A stretch of DNA of 64,000 nucleotides, taken from NCBI RefSeq assembly GCF_051201035.1, contig NZ_JBPODR010000005.1, positions 1 through 64,000 of the forward strand. The letters run 5' to 3'. Position 1 is the first letter of the stretch. The number at the start of each line of letters is the position of its first letter. The stretch comes from Thermoanaerobacterium thermosulfurigenes. Its GTDB lineage: Bacteria; Bacillota; Thermoanaerobacteria; Thermoanaerobacterales; Thermoanaerobacteraceae. Shown in pieces: positions 35,291 to 42,948 of this stretch. A program made the translations under genes and the position numbers. The notes beneath the pieces are model-generated. The model had not been told where the DNA came from. It worked only from the letters and a program-made list of their open reading frames with translations, and made no database searches.

Positions 35291-36792
35291 GCCTTAATTA
35301 CCTTACACCAGAATTTAAAGTGATAAGAGATTACGATAAATGCATAAACTGCAAAGTCTGCATGAGACAATGCGCAAATGAAGTACACAGCTACGATGAA
35401 GATTTAGGCAAAATGGTAGCTGACGATTATAAATGCGTAAATTGCCAAAGATGTGTCGTAATGTGTCCTACACATGCTTTAACAATAGTAAAACATCCTC
35501 AAGTTTTCAGAGAAAACGCCAACTGGACTTACGACGCCATAAGAGATATATACAGGCAAGCTGAAACAGGGGGAGTTCTTCTGTCAGCCATGGGAAATGA
35601 CAGGCCATATCCTATTTACTGGGACAAGATGGTGATTAATGCAAGTCAGGTTACGAACCCTTCTATAGATCCATTAAGAGAACCAATGGAGTTAAAAATT
35701 TTCATAGGGAGAAAGCCAGATAAAATAGAATTAGACGAAAATTTAAACGTAAAGACAAAAATGCCTCCGCAGCTAACATTAAATTACCCTATAATGTTTT
35801 CTGCCATGTCGTATGGTTCAATAAGCTACAATGCTCACGCATCACTGGCAAGAGCAGCAAAAGAATTAGGAATATACTACAATACTGGTGAAGGCGGTCT
35901 TCATAAGGATTTTAGAAAATACGGTCCTAATACAATCGTTCAAGTAGCATCAGGTAGATTTGGAGTTGATAGGGAATACTTAAAGATTGCTGCGGCAGTT
36001 GAGATAAAGATTGGTCAAGGGGCAAAACCTGGAATTGGCGGTCATTTGCCTGGTGAAAAAGTAAGCGAGGACATTTCCGAAACAAGAATGATACCTGTAG
36101 GCAGCGACGCCATATCACCTGCACCACACCATGACATCTACTCAATTGAAGATTTAAGTCAGTTGATATATTCGCTAAAAGAAGCAACAGACTACAAAAA
36201 GCCTGTCGGTGTGAAAATAGCTGCAGTCAACAACGTGGCAGCCATAGCATCTGGCATTGCAAGAGCTGGTGCTGACTACATCGCTATAGATGGTTTTAGA
36301 GGCGGTACAGGTGCGGCTCCAAAGCGCATAAGGGATAATGTAGGCATTCCAATTGAGTTTGCCATCGCATCAGTAGATTCAAGGCTCCGCTCTGAAGGTA
36401 TAAGACACACCATCTCCCTCATCGCAGCAGGCAGCATAAGAAGCAGCGCTGACATAATAAAAGCTATTGCGTTAGGCGCTGATGCAGTCTATATAGGCTC
36501 TGCGGCGCTCATCGCACTTGGTTGCCACATGTGTCAACAATGCTACACTGGAAAATGCAATTGGGGAATAGCCACTCAAGATCCTAATCTCGTAAAAAGA
36601 TTAAACCCTGAAATAGGATATAAAAGGCTTATAAACCTCATTACAGCTTGGGGCCATGAGATACAGGAGATGCTTGGCGGTATGGGTATAAACGACATTG
36701 AAAGCCTAAAAGGCAACAGGCTTATGCTAAGAGGAATAGGCATGACTCAGAAAGAACTGGATGTATTAGGCATACTGGCAGCCGGAGAATAA
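35287..36792 (+). CDS. Glutamate synthase FMN-binding subunit with N-terminal ferredoxin domain
   Basis: A 501-residue archaeal-type GltB2 protein. Residues about 10-70 hold two 4Fe-4S motifs (CINCKVCMRQC and CVNCQRCVVMC). The rest is the FMN TIM barrel that makes glutamate from 2-oxoglutarate and ammonia: YNTGEGGLHKDFRKYG, GQGAKPGIGGHLPGEKV, YIAIDGFRGGTGAAP and the C-terminal Cys cluster CHMCQQCYTGKCNWGIATQ. Start ATG overlaps the previous stop (ATGA) with AAGGAGG, so the two are translationally coupled. The electron donor is probably the ferredoxin and flavoprotein encoded next. Confidence 0.93.
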   Translation: MSLNYLTPEFKVIRDYDKCINCKVCMRQCANEVHSYDEDLGKMVADDYKCVNCQRCVVMCPTHALTIVKHPQVFRENANWTYDAIRDIYRQAETGGVLLSAMGNDRPYPIYWDKMVINASQVTNPSIDPLREPMELKIFIGRKPDKIELDENLNVKTKMPPQLTLNYPIMFSAMSYGSISYNAHASLARAAKELGIYYNTGEGGLHKDFRKYGPNTIVQVASGRFGVDREYLKIAAAVEIKIGQGAKPGIGGHLPGEKVSEDISETRMIPVGSDAISPAPHHDIYSIEDLSQLIYSLKEATDYKKPVGVKIAAVNNVAAIASGIARAGADYIAIDGFRGGTGAAPKRIRDNVGIPIEFAIASVDSRLRSEGIRHTISLIAAGSIRSSADIIKAIALGADAVYIGSAALIALGCHMCQQCYTGKCNWGIATQDPNLVKRLNPEIGYKRLINLITAWGHEIQEMLGGMGINDIESLKGNRLMLRGIGMTQKELDVLGILAAGE

Positions 36793-36855
36793 AATCTTTT
36801 AATATTACATTTATCAACTATTAATCTATCATATTGAATGAAAGGATTGAAATAT

Positions 36856-37299
36856 ATGAAGAAGGTTTATGCCAAGGAAGAAGTTTGCGTCGGATGCAAA
36901 CTTTGCGAGGTATACTGTATAACATCCCACTCCAAGTACAAAGATGTTTTGAAGGCATACAAACTCGACAGTAACCGTCCAACTCCAAGAATTGTTGTAG
37001 AAGAAAATCGTCCATTATCCTTTTCACTGCAGTGCAGACACTGTGATGATGCTCCATGTGTAAAGGCTTGTATAACAGGTGCAATGCAAAAAGATCCTGT
37101 AACAGGTGTTGTAACTTGCGATACCGATAAGTGTGTAGGATGCTGGACATGTGTCCTCGTATGTGGATTTGGAGCAATCGTAAGAGACACAAACAATAAA
37201 ATCGCTTCAAAGTGTGATCTATGTGCAGAAGCTGGTGAGCCTGCCTGTGTAAAAAACTGTCCTAACGAAGCTCTTGTTTTTTCAGAAGGAGGTATTTAG
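36856..37299 (+). CDS. Four-cluster 4Fe-4S ferredoxin-like electron carrier
   Basis: A 147-residue iron-sulfur protein with four cysteine sets: CVGCKLCEVYC, CRHCDDAPCVKAC, CVGCWTCVLVC and CDLCAEAGEPACVKNC. This is the pattern of CooF/HycB-type polyferredoxin subunits. It likely shuttles electrons between the FAD oxidoreductase immediately downstream (its ATG follows this stop directly) and the FMN synthase subunit. The ATG at 36856 with AAAGGA is chosen; an ATG six codons earlier overlaps that site. Confidence 0.9.
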   Translation: MKKVYAKEEVCVGCKLCEVYCITSHSKYKDVLKAYKLDSNRPTPRIVVEENRPLSFSLQCRHCDDAPCVKACITGAMQKDPVTGVVTCDTDKCVGCWTCVLVCGFGAIVRDTNNKIASKCDLCAEAGEPACVKNCPNEALVFSEGGI

Positions 37300-38565
37300 A
37301 TGAATATAGTAATAATCGGAAACTCCGCTGCAATGGTTGGGGCAGTGGAAGCCATCAGAAAGTACGACAAAGCGTCAAATATAACCGTCATATCTGATGA
37401 AAAATACCACGTGTATTCAAGACCTTTAATATCGTACTACCTTGCAGGGACAGTTACAGAAGAAAAAATGGCTTACAGAGACAAGGACTTTTACCAAAAA
37501 AACAATGTAAAAACCATTCTTGGTGTAAAAGCAGTATCCATTGATGAAAACAAGAAAAATGTAATGCTTGAAAATGGCGATTCTGTATCATACGATAAAC
37601 TGCTTATAGCAACAGGTGGCAAACCCTTCGTCCCTCCAATAAGCGGACTTGAAAAGAAAAACATTCAGACATTTATAAAACTTGACGAAGCAAAAAGCTT
37701 AAAATCAAATATCAGGCCAAACTCAAAAGTAGTCATCGTCGGAGGCGGCCTGATAGGGTTCAAAGCCGCAGAAGGACTTCATGAATTAGGAGCAGATGTC
37801 ACCATCGTTGAGCTTGCCGATAGGATTTTAAGCACTATCCTTGATAATGAATCCGCATGTATAGTAACAAAAAGGCTTACAAACGAGGGTATAAAGATTA
37901 AGTTAAATACAACAGTAGACGAAATTATAGGTGACGACTATGTAAAAGAAGTCCATTTGAAAAATGGTGAAACATTGGCTGCCGATCATCTCATATTTGC
38001 AATAGGCGTGACTCCAAATACAGATGTTACAAAAGGAACATCCATAAAAGTCAATCGCGGTATATTGGTAGATAAACATATGAAGACTAACCTTGACGAT
38101 GTATACGCTGCTGGAGATGTGGCTGAAGGATACGATATGCTCATCGATTCAAATAGAGTCGTACCTATATGGCCCAGTGCCTACATGCAAGGAGAGATTG
38201 CTGGTTTAAACATGGTAGGCGTTGAAAGTACCACAAAAGGTACATTCCCAATGAATTCCATAGGCTACAAAGATACTTACATCATTACAGCCGGAATCAT
38301 AAATCCTCCAGATAGCTCTTATGATGTGATAACAAAAGCTGATTATGACAAAAACTCTTATAAAAAAATTGTGCTTAAAGGTAACAATATTGTAGGCTTC
38401 ATACTGATAAACGATGTTGATAGAGCAGGAATATATACAGGACTAATAAGAGACAGAATAGATGTTTCCCCATTTAAAGATCATCTTATGAAAGATGATT
38501 TCGGATACGTTTATTTCCCTAAAGACTTACGTAAATCCAAAATGTTGGATCTGGAGGTGCATTAA
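37300..38565 (+). CDS. NAD(P)/FAD-dependent oxidoreductase of the split glutamate synthase operon
   Basis: A 421-residue pyridine-nucleotide-disulfide-type flavoprotein with an N-terminal FAD-binding fold (MNIVIIGNSAAMVGAVEAI, lacking the usual third glycine), a second nucleotide-binding fold (VVIVGGGLIGFKAAEGL) and the FAD contact DDVYAAGDVAEGYD. No redox-active CxxxxC is seen, so it resembles ferredoxin or rubredoxin reductases and NirB-like modules more than GltD proper. It would pass reducing power from NAD(P)H to the ferredoxin gene product upstream. GGAGGT precedes an ATG that directly follows the ferredoxin stop. Confidence 0.88.
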   Translation: MNIVIIGNSAAMVGAVEAIRKYDKASNITVISDEKYHVYSRPLISYYLAGTVTEEKMAYRDKDFYQKNNVKTILGVKAVSIDENKKNVMLENGDSVSYDKLLIATGGKPFVPPISGLEKKNIQTFIKLDEAKSLKSNIRPNSKVVIVGGGLIGFKAAEGLHELGADVTIVELADRILSTILDNESACIVTKRLTNEGIKIKLNTTVDEIIGDDYVKEVHLKNGETLAADHLIFAIGVTPNTDVTKGTSIKVNRGILVDKHMKTNLDDVYAAGDVAEGYDMLIDSNRVVPIWPSAYMQGEIAGLNMVGVESTTKGTFPMNSIGYKDTYIITAGIINPPDSSYDVITKADYDKNSYKKIVLKGNNIVGFILINDVDRAGIYTGLIRDRIDVSPFKDHLMKDDFGYVYFPKDLRKSKMLDLEVH

Positions 38566-38566
38566 T

Positions 38567-39298
38567 GTGAAGACAATCGATGCAAAAGACATGCATTATA
38601 AAGACTTAAACGAAATGATAAAAGAATTAGTCAATTCAGGAGAAGATGTGATAAATTTAAAAAATGTGAACGGACAAAGGTATATAGGAGATAACTTGAA
38701 TGGTAGTACCAAAATAAACATAGAAGGTACGCCAGGAAATGACTTAGCTGCATTTATGGACGGATTGACTATTGAAGTGTTTGGCAATGGTCAAGACGCC
38801 ATTGGAAACACCATGAACGATGGAAGCATAATAGTCCACGGTCATGTTGGAGATGTTGTTGGATACGGCATGAGAGGCGGCTCCATGTATATAAAAAGCG
38901 ATGCCGGATACAGAGTAGGTATCCACATGAAACAGTACAACGACAAAGTTCCAGTAGTTGTAATAGGTGGAACGCCTGGAGACTTCTTCGGTGAATACAT
39001 GGCAGGTGGATGCATGATAGTGTTAAATTTAAGCAACAAGAAAGATATCGTTGGTGAATACTGCGGGACTGGAATGCACGGCGGTGTCATATATTTAAGG
39101 TGCAATGACGTAGAAGATTACAAGCTTGGAAAAGAAGTCATAAAAGAAGAAGCAACAGAAGATGATTTAAAGGAAATAAGCAAATACATCAAAAACTTTT
39201 CATCGTATTTCAAGTACGACTACGATAAAATAATGAATCACAAGTTTATAAAGCTTCATCCTGCAGGTCATAGGCCTTACGGAAAGCTGTATGCATAA
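38567..39298 (+). CDS. Glutamate synthase GXGXG (alpha C-terminal) domain protein
   Basis: A 243-residue beta-helix protein equal to the third domain of GltB. The turns repeat as G-x-x-G-x-x-x-x-G: FGNGQDAIGNTMNDG, HGHVGDVVGYGMRGG, GGTPGDFFGEYMAGG and YCGTGMHGGVIYLR. It is structural, joining the amidotransferase and synthase sites. Translation starts at a GTG one base past the previous stop, with GGAGG nine bases upstream. An ORF from 38495 is only an upstream extension inside the flavoprotein gene. Last gene of the operon, followed by a terminator. Confidence 0.92.
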   Translation: MKTIDAKDMHYKDLNEMIKELVNSGEDVINLKNVNGQRYIGDNLNGSTKINIEGTPGNDLAAFMDGLTIEVFGNGQDAIGNTMNDGSIIVHGHVGDVVGYGMRGGSMYIKSDAGYRVGIHMKQYNDKVPVVVIGGTPGDFFGEYMAGGCMIVLNLSNKKDIVGEYCGTGMHGGVIYLRCNDVEDYKLGKEVIKEEATEDDLKEISKYIKNFSSYFKYDYDKIMNHKFIKLHPAGHRPYGKLYA

Positions 39299-39300
39299 AT

Positions 39301-39338
39301 AAAACCCATAGGAAGAATAATCTTCCCTATGGGTTTTA
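39301..39338. terminator. Bidirectional terminator between glutamate synthase operon and msmX
   Basis: AAAACCCATAG-GAAGA / TCTTC-C-CTATGGGTTTT with loop ATAA and a one-base bulge. T runs occur in both directions. Confidence 0.88.
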
Positions 39339-39343
39339 TTGTT

Positions 39344-40459
39344 TTATCTATTTAATATCGTCTGCTCTGTCTGCTTGTCAAACAGATGGAGTTTATTCGT
39401 ATCAAGACCGATTTTGATTATATCGCCAGCTTTTGCTGTCGATCTTGGATCAACTCTCGCTGTAAGCGGCTGTCCTTGCAAATCGAGGTAGAGATATGTT
39501 TCAGAACCCATAAGCTCTGTAACATCTACTTTAGTCTCAATCACGCTATCTGGATATGCTTCAAGGAAAACTTCCTCGTCATGCAGATCTTCTGGCCTTA
39601 TGCCTAATACAACTTCTTTGCCTATATAGCTTTCATCTTTTAACCTCTTTACGATTCCATCCGGAACCACAACTTTAAAGCCTTTGAAAGATGCATAAAC
39701 TTTTCCATTTTCGCTTTCAAGCCTTGCATCTATGAAATTCATCTGTGGACTTCCAATGAAACCTGCAACAAACAAATTATCAGGATGCTCATATATTACT
39801 TGTGGCTTATCTACCTGCTGTATAACGCCATCTTTCATGACGACTATTCTTGATCCCATCGTCATAGCCTCTGTCTGATCGTGTGTTACGTATATAAATG
39901 TCGTCTGCAATCTGTCATGAAGCTTTGCAATCTCTGTCCTCATCTGAACCCTAAGCTTTGCATCCAAGTTTGAAAGAGGCTCATCCATGAGGAACACCTT
40001 AGGATTACGAACTATAGCACGTCCTAAAGCAACCCTCTGCCTTTGTCCACCTGACAATGCCTTTGGCTTTCTCTTTAAATAATCTTCTATGCCAAGTATC
40101 CTGGCTGCTTCCTTTACTTTTTGGTCTATTTCTGCCCTTGGCACTTTTCTAAGCTTTAAGCCGAAAGCCATGTTGTCATAGACTGTCATGTGTGGGTACA
40201 GAGCATAGTTCTGGAACACCATCGCTATATCTCTGTCCTTTGGTGGAACATCATTTACTAATTTCCCGTCAATATATAACTCTCCTTGACTTATCTCCTC
40301 AAGACCAGCAACCATCCTCAATGTAGTAGATTTACCGCATCCAGATGGTCCGACTAAGACTATAAATTCTTTGTCTTTAATCTCCAAGTTGAAATCTTTA
40401 ACAGCCGTCACTCCACCCTGATATGTTTTGTATACATGCTTAAGAATAACATCAGCCAT
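39344..40459 (-). CDS. msmX: Sugar ABC transporter ATP-binding protein (MsmX/UgpC/MalK family)
   Basis: A 371-residue ATPase of the carbohydrate-uptake group 1. Motifs are GPSGCGKSTTLRMVAGL, FQNYALYPHMTVYDNMAF, LSGGQRQRVALGRA, VFLMDEPLSNLDAKLR and YVTHDQTEAMT. A C-terminal TOBE/regulatory domain follows (LGIRPEDLHDEE, VDVTELMGSETYLY). It stands alone without permease or binding-protein genes. That is the arrangement of Bacillus MsmX, an ATPase shared by several oligosaccharide importers. The ATG has AAGGGGGA. A promoter with a LacI-type palindrome at the start site lies upstream. Confidence 0.92.
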   Translation of the reverse strand: MADVILKHVYKTYQGGVTAVKDFNLEIKDKEFIVLVGPSGCGKSTTLRMVAGLEEISQGELYIDGKLVNDVPPKDRDIAMVFQNYALYPHMTVYDNMAFGLKLRKVPRAEIDQKVKEAARILGIEDYLKRKPKALSGGQRQRVALGRAIVRNPKVFLMDEPLSNLDAKLRVQMRTEIAKLHDRLQTTFIYVTHDQTEAMTMGSRIVVMKDGVIQQVDKPQVIYEHPDNLFVAGFIGSPQMNFIDARLESENGKVYASFKGFKVVVPDGIVKRLKDESYIGKEVVLGIRPEDLHDEEVFLEAYPDSVIETKVDVTELMGSETYLYLDLQGQPLTARVDPRSTAKAGDIIKIGLDTNKLHLFDKQTEQTILNR

Positions 40460-40484
40460 CTTTCGATATCCCCCTTAAAATGGT

Positions 40485-40529
40485 AAACGTTTGATACTTA
40501 TATTATAATATTATTTTTCAGTATTTCAA
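40485..40529 (-). promoter_or_regulatory. msmX promoter with AAACGTTT operator-like palindrome
   Basis: Leftward -35 TTGAAA (40524-40529), 16-base spacer, -10 TATAAT (40502-40507). The palindrome AAACGTTT (40485-40492) sits about ten bases past the -10, over the expected start site. It is LacI/CcpA-like (central CG) but does not fit the full cre consensus. Confidence 0.55.
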
Positions 40530-40576
40530 ATATACAATACCTATGATATTTACATTGTTTTTTTGTACATTATTAA

Positions 40577-40666
40577 TCATCTATTTTTTCTTAATCTGTC
40601 TAAATATCTAAACCACATGTAAACAAGTATTGAATCTATAGAAACAATTAAGATAAATTTAAGCAT
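40577..40666 (-). CDS. Putative 29-residue single-pass membrane miniprotein
   Basis: A 30-codon frame (MLKFILIVSIDSILVYMWF... then a basic tail DRLRKNR). It starts at ATG with GGGGGAT six bases upstream, ending in TGA. About 18 hydrophobic residues followed by Arg/Lys residues look like one transmembrane helix with an inside tail. It begins 17 bases after the stop of the membrane protein gene at 40684-41139 and could be co-transcribed. No homologue comes to mind. The remaining bases between it and the msmX promoter show no other gene. Confidence 0.45.
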   Translation of the reverse strand: MLKFILIVSIDSILVYMWFRYLDRLRKNR

Positions 40667-40683
40667 ACTTATCCCCCATTCAG

Positions 40684-41139
40684 CTATCTTTCACTTCTCA
40701 TCCACGGCGCTAACTTAAATATCGTAATTAAATTGCCTAAAGACATCAATGCCAAAACGTCTATCGTAATGCTGTAAAAATAATGCCAATGTATATATTT
40801 AAGTGCTCCAGACAGCTTTAATGCGAACTCTAACCCAAAAAACAAAGCAGTAGATACAAAGACATTTATAAGCCTCAATATTCTATTCTCCGGATAAGTC
40901 TGGGCATATAATATGCCTATCGTAAATGGTGCGCCAAATGTAAAAAAGAATGATGAATTGAAAATCTTTAAAATGTCGTACCTAAAATCGTACAATTTTA
41001 AGTGAAACGCCATATTATCAATTATTAACTGACAGATAGCAGCTAACAGTCCTGCCCATATCGTATACTTTATCTGTTTTAAATCAATAAGCAAGATGAA
41101 AATTATCCAAGATGCTATAAAAGTCATCAACCACTGCAT
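40684..41139 (-). CDS. CBO0543-family integral membrane protein
   Basis: A 151-residue protein with five hydrophobic helices, resembling the CBO0543 family of clostridial and bacillal membrane proteins of unknown function. Recognisable features are the N-terminal WLMTFIASWIIFILLI helix and FHLKLYDFRYDI. The ATG of MQWLMT with AAGGGGTGAT is chosen; an ATG eight codons earlier overlaps that site. It is divergent from the lysA riboswitch and followed by a possible 29-residue membrane protein. Confidence 0.75.
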   Translation of the reverse strand: MQWLMTFIASWIIFILLIDLKQIKYTIWAGLLAAICQLIIDNMAFHLKLYDFRYDILKIFNSSFFFTFGAPFTIGILYAQTYPENRILRLINVFVSTALFFGLEFALKLSGALKYIHWHYFYSITIDVLALMSLGNLITIFKLAPWMRSER

Positions 41140-41195
41140 AACATCACCCCTTGAAAGTCTCATTATTGATTATTCCCTAAAGATTTATAAATATG

Positions 41196-41224
41196 TTGAC
41201 ACATTAAGTTTTTAATGGTATCAT
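41196..41224 (+). promoter_or_regulatory. Sigma-A promoter of the lysA leader
   Basis: Consensus TTGACA (41196-41201), 17-base spacer, TATCAT (41219-41224). Transcription would begin near 41231, just ahead of the riboswitch. Confidence 0.8.
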
Positions 41225-41247
41225 ATTAAAAAAAATAAATACTATGT

Positions 41248-41460
41248 ACCTCATCTTCCTTGAAGGTGAGGTAGAGGAGCGGGGCATCAAGAGTAACATG
41301 CATTAGGCTTTAAGGAGTCGATGATTGCATGTGAAAGGGATAAATCCGCCGAAGCGTGTAGATACCTTAATATCTACATAGCTGGGCCTATGCATAAGAT
41401 GTATAGGACTGTCACAAGTAGTTGACCCGGACTATTTGTGATGAGCTATCTCGCTAAGGG
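41248..41460 (+). promoter_or_regulatory. Lysine riboswitch (L box) controlling lysA
   Basis: The conserved L-box core is present in order: GAGGTAGAGGAGC (P1 strand and loop), CATCAAGAGTAACATG, GTGAAAGGGATAAATC then CGCCGAAGCG, a TGGGC-type junction, GGACTGTCACAAG, and the closing AGCTATCTCGC. GAGGTAG (41268-41274) pairs with CTATCTC (41446-41452) as P1. When lysine binds, P1 should favour the terminator at 41490-41521 and shut off lysA. An extra hairpin, ACCTCATCTTC/GAAGGTGAGGT (41248-41272), precedes the aptamer and uses part of the P1 5' strand, so it may compete with folding. Confidence 0.93.
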
Positions 41461-41475
41461 AAAGGAGGTATTTCT

Positions 41476-41511
41476 ATGTCTATTAAAGCACAGCTAAAGA
41501 AAATACCTTAG
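41476..41511 (+). CDS. Eleven-residue lysine-rich leader ORF inside the riboswitch expression platform
   Basis: ATG-to-TAG frame encoding MSIKAQLKKIP, three lysines in eleven residues. A near-perfect ribosome site AAAGGAGGT (41461-41469) lies six bases upstream. The ORF overlaps the terminator stem, and its stop codon is in the stem's 3' strand. The ribosome site and start codon sit in the loop of the predicted antiterminator. Translation is not proven, but the ribosome site is among the strongest in the window. Confidence 0.5.
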   Translation: MSIKAQLKKIP

Positions 41512-41521
41512 CTGTTTTTAT
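41490..41521 (+). terminator. Riboswitch terminator upstream of lysA
   Basis: ACAGCTAA (41490-41497) pairs with TTAGCTGT (41508-41515), followed by TTTTTATTT. The competing antiterminator pairs GCTAA(GG) (41453-41459) with (CC)TTAGC (41506-41512), and GGTATTT (41467-41473) with AAATACC (41501-41507). Confidence 0.85.
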
Positions 41522-41572
41522 TTATACATTGATTTTGATATTTTAAATTAATAAAGTGATGGAGATGATTTT

Positions 41573-42910
41573 GTGTTTCAAAAGAACATGCGCATAAATT
41601 CAAAAGGTCATTTAGAAATTGCTGGGTGCGATACCGTAAAGATAGCAAAGCAATACGGTACTCCCCTTTACGTTATAGATGAAGAGCTATTAAGAGAAAA
41701 TTGCCGTTCCTTCTACAACGGTTTTAAGAAAAATTATCCAGGAAATGAAGTGATTTATGCCAGTAAGGCATTTATGACAACAGCCATATGTAAAATCATA
41801 GAAGAAGAAAATTTAGGATTAGACGTAGTATCCGGAGGTGAACTCTATACAGCACTAAAAGCCGATTTTCCTGTCCAAAATATATACTTCCACGGTAACA
41901 ACAAATCAATAGACGAGCTAACGATGGCATTGGAATACAACATAGGCTGCATCATAGTCGACAATTGGTTTGAACTCAATATGCTAAATGAACTGGCTTT
42001 AAAGATGGGCAAAAAACCCAACATATACTTAAGAATTTCACCTGGTGTAGAAGCCCATACACACGAATACATTAAAACTGGTCAAATAGACTCTAAGTTT
42101 GGATTCCCTCTTTTTAATGGCGATGCCCTCGACGCCATAAAGTACGCCTTGACGCTGGATAATGTAAATCTAACTGGTTTACACTGCCATATAGGTTCAC
42201 AGATTTTCAGCTACGATTCGTATAAGGCAGAAATAGATATAATGATGAACTTCCTTAAAAAAGTAAAAGACACTACAGGTTGGGAAGTCGAAAATCTGGA
42301 TTTAGGCGGTGGATTTGGAATAGCTTACGTTGAAGAAGATGACCCACAACCTATAGAATTAATAGCAAGCGAGATAATGAAGACAGTTGAAGAATTTTCA
42401 AAGGAATTAAATATAAAAAGGCCCAACATAATAGTAGAGCCAGGTCGCTCTATAATTGGCAATGCAGGCACTACGCTTTACACTGTTGGAGCGATAAAAA
42501 ACATTCCTGGCGTAAGAAAGTACGTCTCAGTTGACGGCGGAATGGCTGACAATATACGTACAGCTTTGTACGGTGCAAAATACAATGCAATTGTGGCCAA
42601 CAAAGCTCGCAAAATAAACCTTGAGAAAGTTTCTATTGCAGGGAAATGTTGTGAATCTGGTGACATGCTTATATGGGACATAGATTTACCACAGCTTGAA
42701 AGTGGCGATATAATAGCCGTAACGTGTACAGGCGCTTACAATTACTCAATGGCAAGCAATTACAACCGCCTCCCTCGACCTGCTGCTGTACTTCTAAATA
42801 ACGGTGAATCAGATTTAATAGTAGCCAGAGAAACTTATGATGACTTAATCAAAAATGATGTAATACCAGAGAGACTTTTAAGTGAAAACAAAAAGATCAT
42901 AAATTATTAA
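41573..42910 (+). CDS. lysA: Diaminopimelate decarboxylase
   Basis: A 445-residue PLP enzyme catalysing the last step of lysine synthesis, meso-diaminopimelate to lysine plus CO2. The PLP lysine is in VIYASKAFM. HCHIGSQIF, LGGGFGIAY, EPGRSIIGNAG and the CCESGD motif (which supplies the active-site Cys of the second subunit) are all present. Translation starts at GTG with GGAGATGA upstream. It is the only gene behind the lysine riboswitch, so intracellular lysine controls its transcription directly. A strong terminator follows the stop. Confidence 0.97.
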   Translation: MFQKNMRINSKGHLEIAGCDTVKIAKQYGTPLYVIDEELLRENCRSFYNGFKKNYPGNEVIYASKAFMTTAICKIIEEENLGLDVVSGGELYTALKADFPVQNIYFHGNNKSIDELTMALEYNIGCIIVDNWFELNMLNELALKMGKKPNIYLRISPGVEAHTHEYIKTGQIDSKFGFPLFNGDALDAIKYALTLDNVNLTGLHCHIGSQIFSYDSYKAEIDIMMNFLKKVKDTTGWEVENLDLGGGFGIAYVEEDDPQPIELIASEIMKTVEEFSKELNIKRPNIIVEPGRSIIGNAGTTLYTVGAIKNIPGVRKYVSVDGGMADNIRTALYGAKYNAIVANKARKINLEKVSIAGKCCESGDMLIWDIDLPQLESGDIIAVTCTGAYNYSMASNYNRLPRPAAVLLNNGESDLIVARETYDDLIKNDVIPERLLSENKKIINY

Positions 42911-42931
42911 AAGGAGCAAAATGCTCCTTTT
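42909..42931. terminator. Bidirectional terminator between lysA and rplY
   Basis: AAAAGGAGCA / TGCTCCTTTT with loop AAA, overlapping the lysA stop. T and A runs on both flanks serve the two convergent genes. Confidence 0.88.
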
Positions 42932-42948
42932 AATTTTCTCAAATATTC

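Noticed and set aside
38495..38566. Longer N-terminus for the GXGXG glutamate synthase protein
   Set aside because: The extension lies inside the flavoprotein gene in another frame; GGAGG and GTG at 38567 define the start, matching homologues.
40480..40496. CcpA cre site before msmX
   Set aside because: The palindromic core fits, but several outer positions of the cre consensus are wrong, so only a generic LacI-type operator is claimed.
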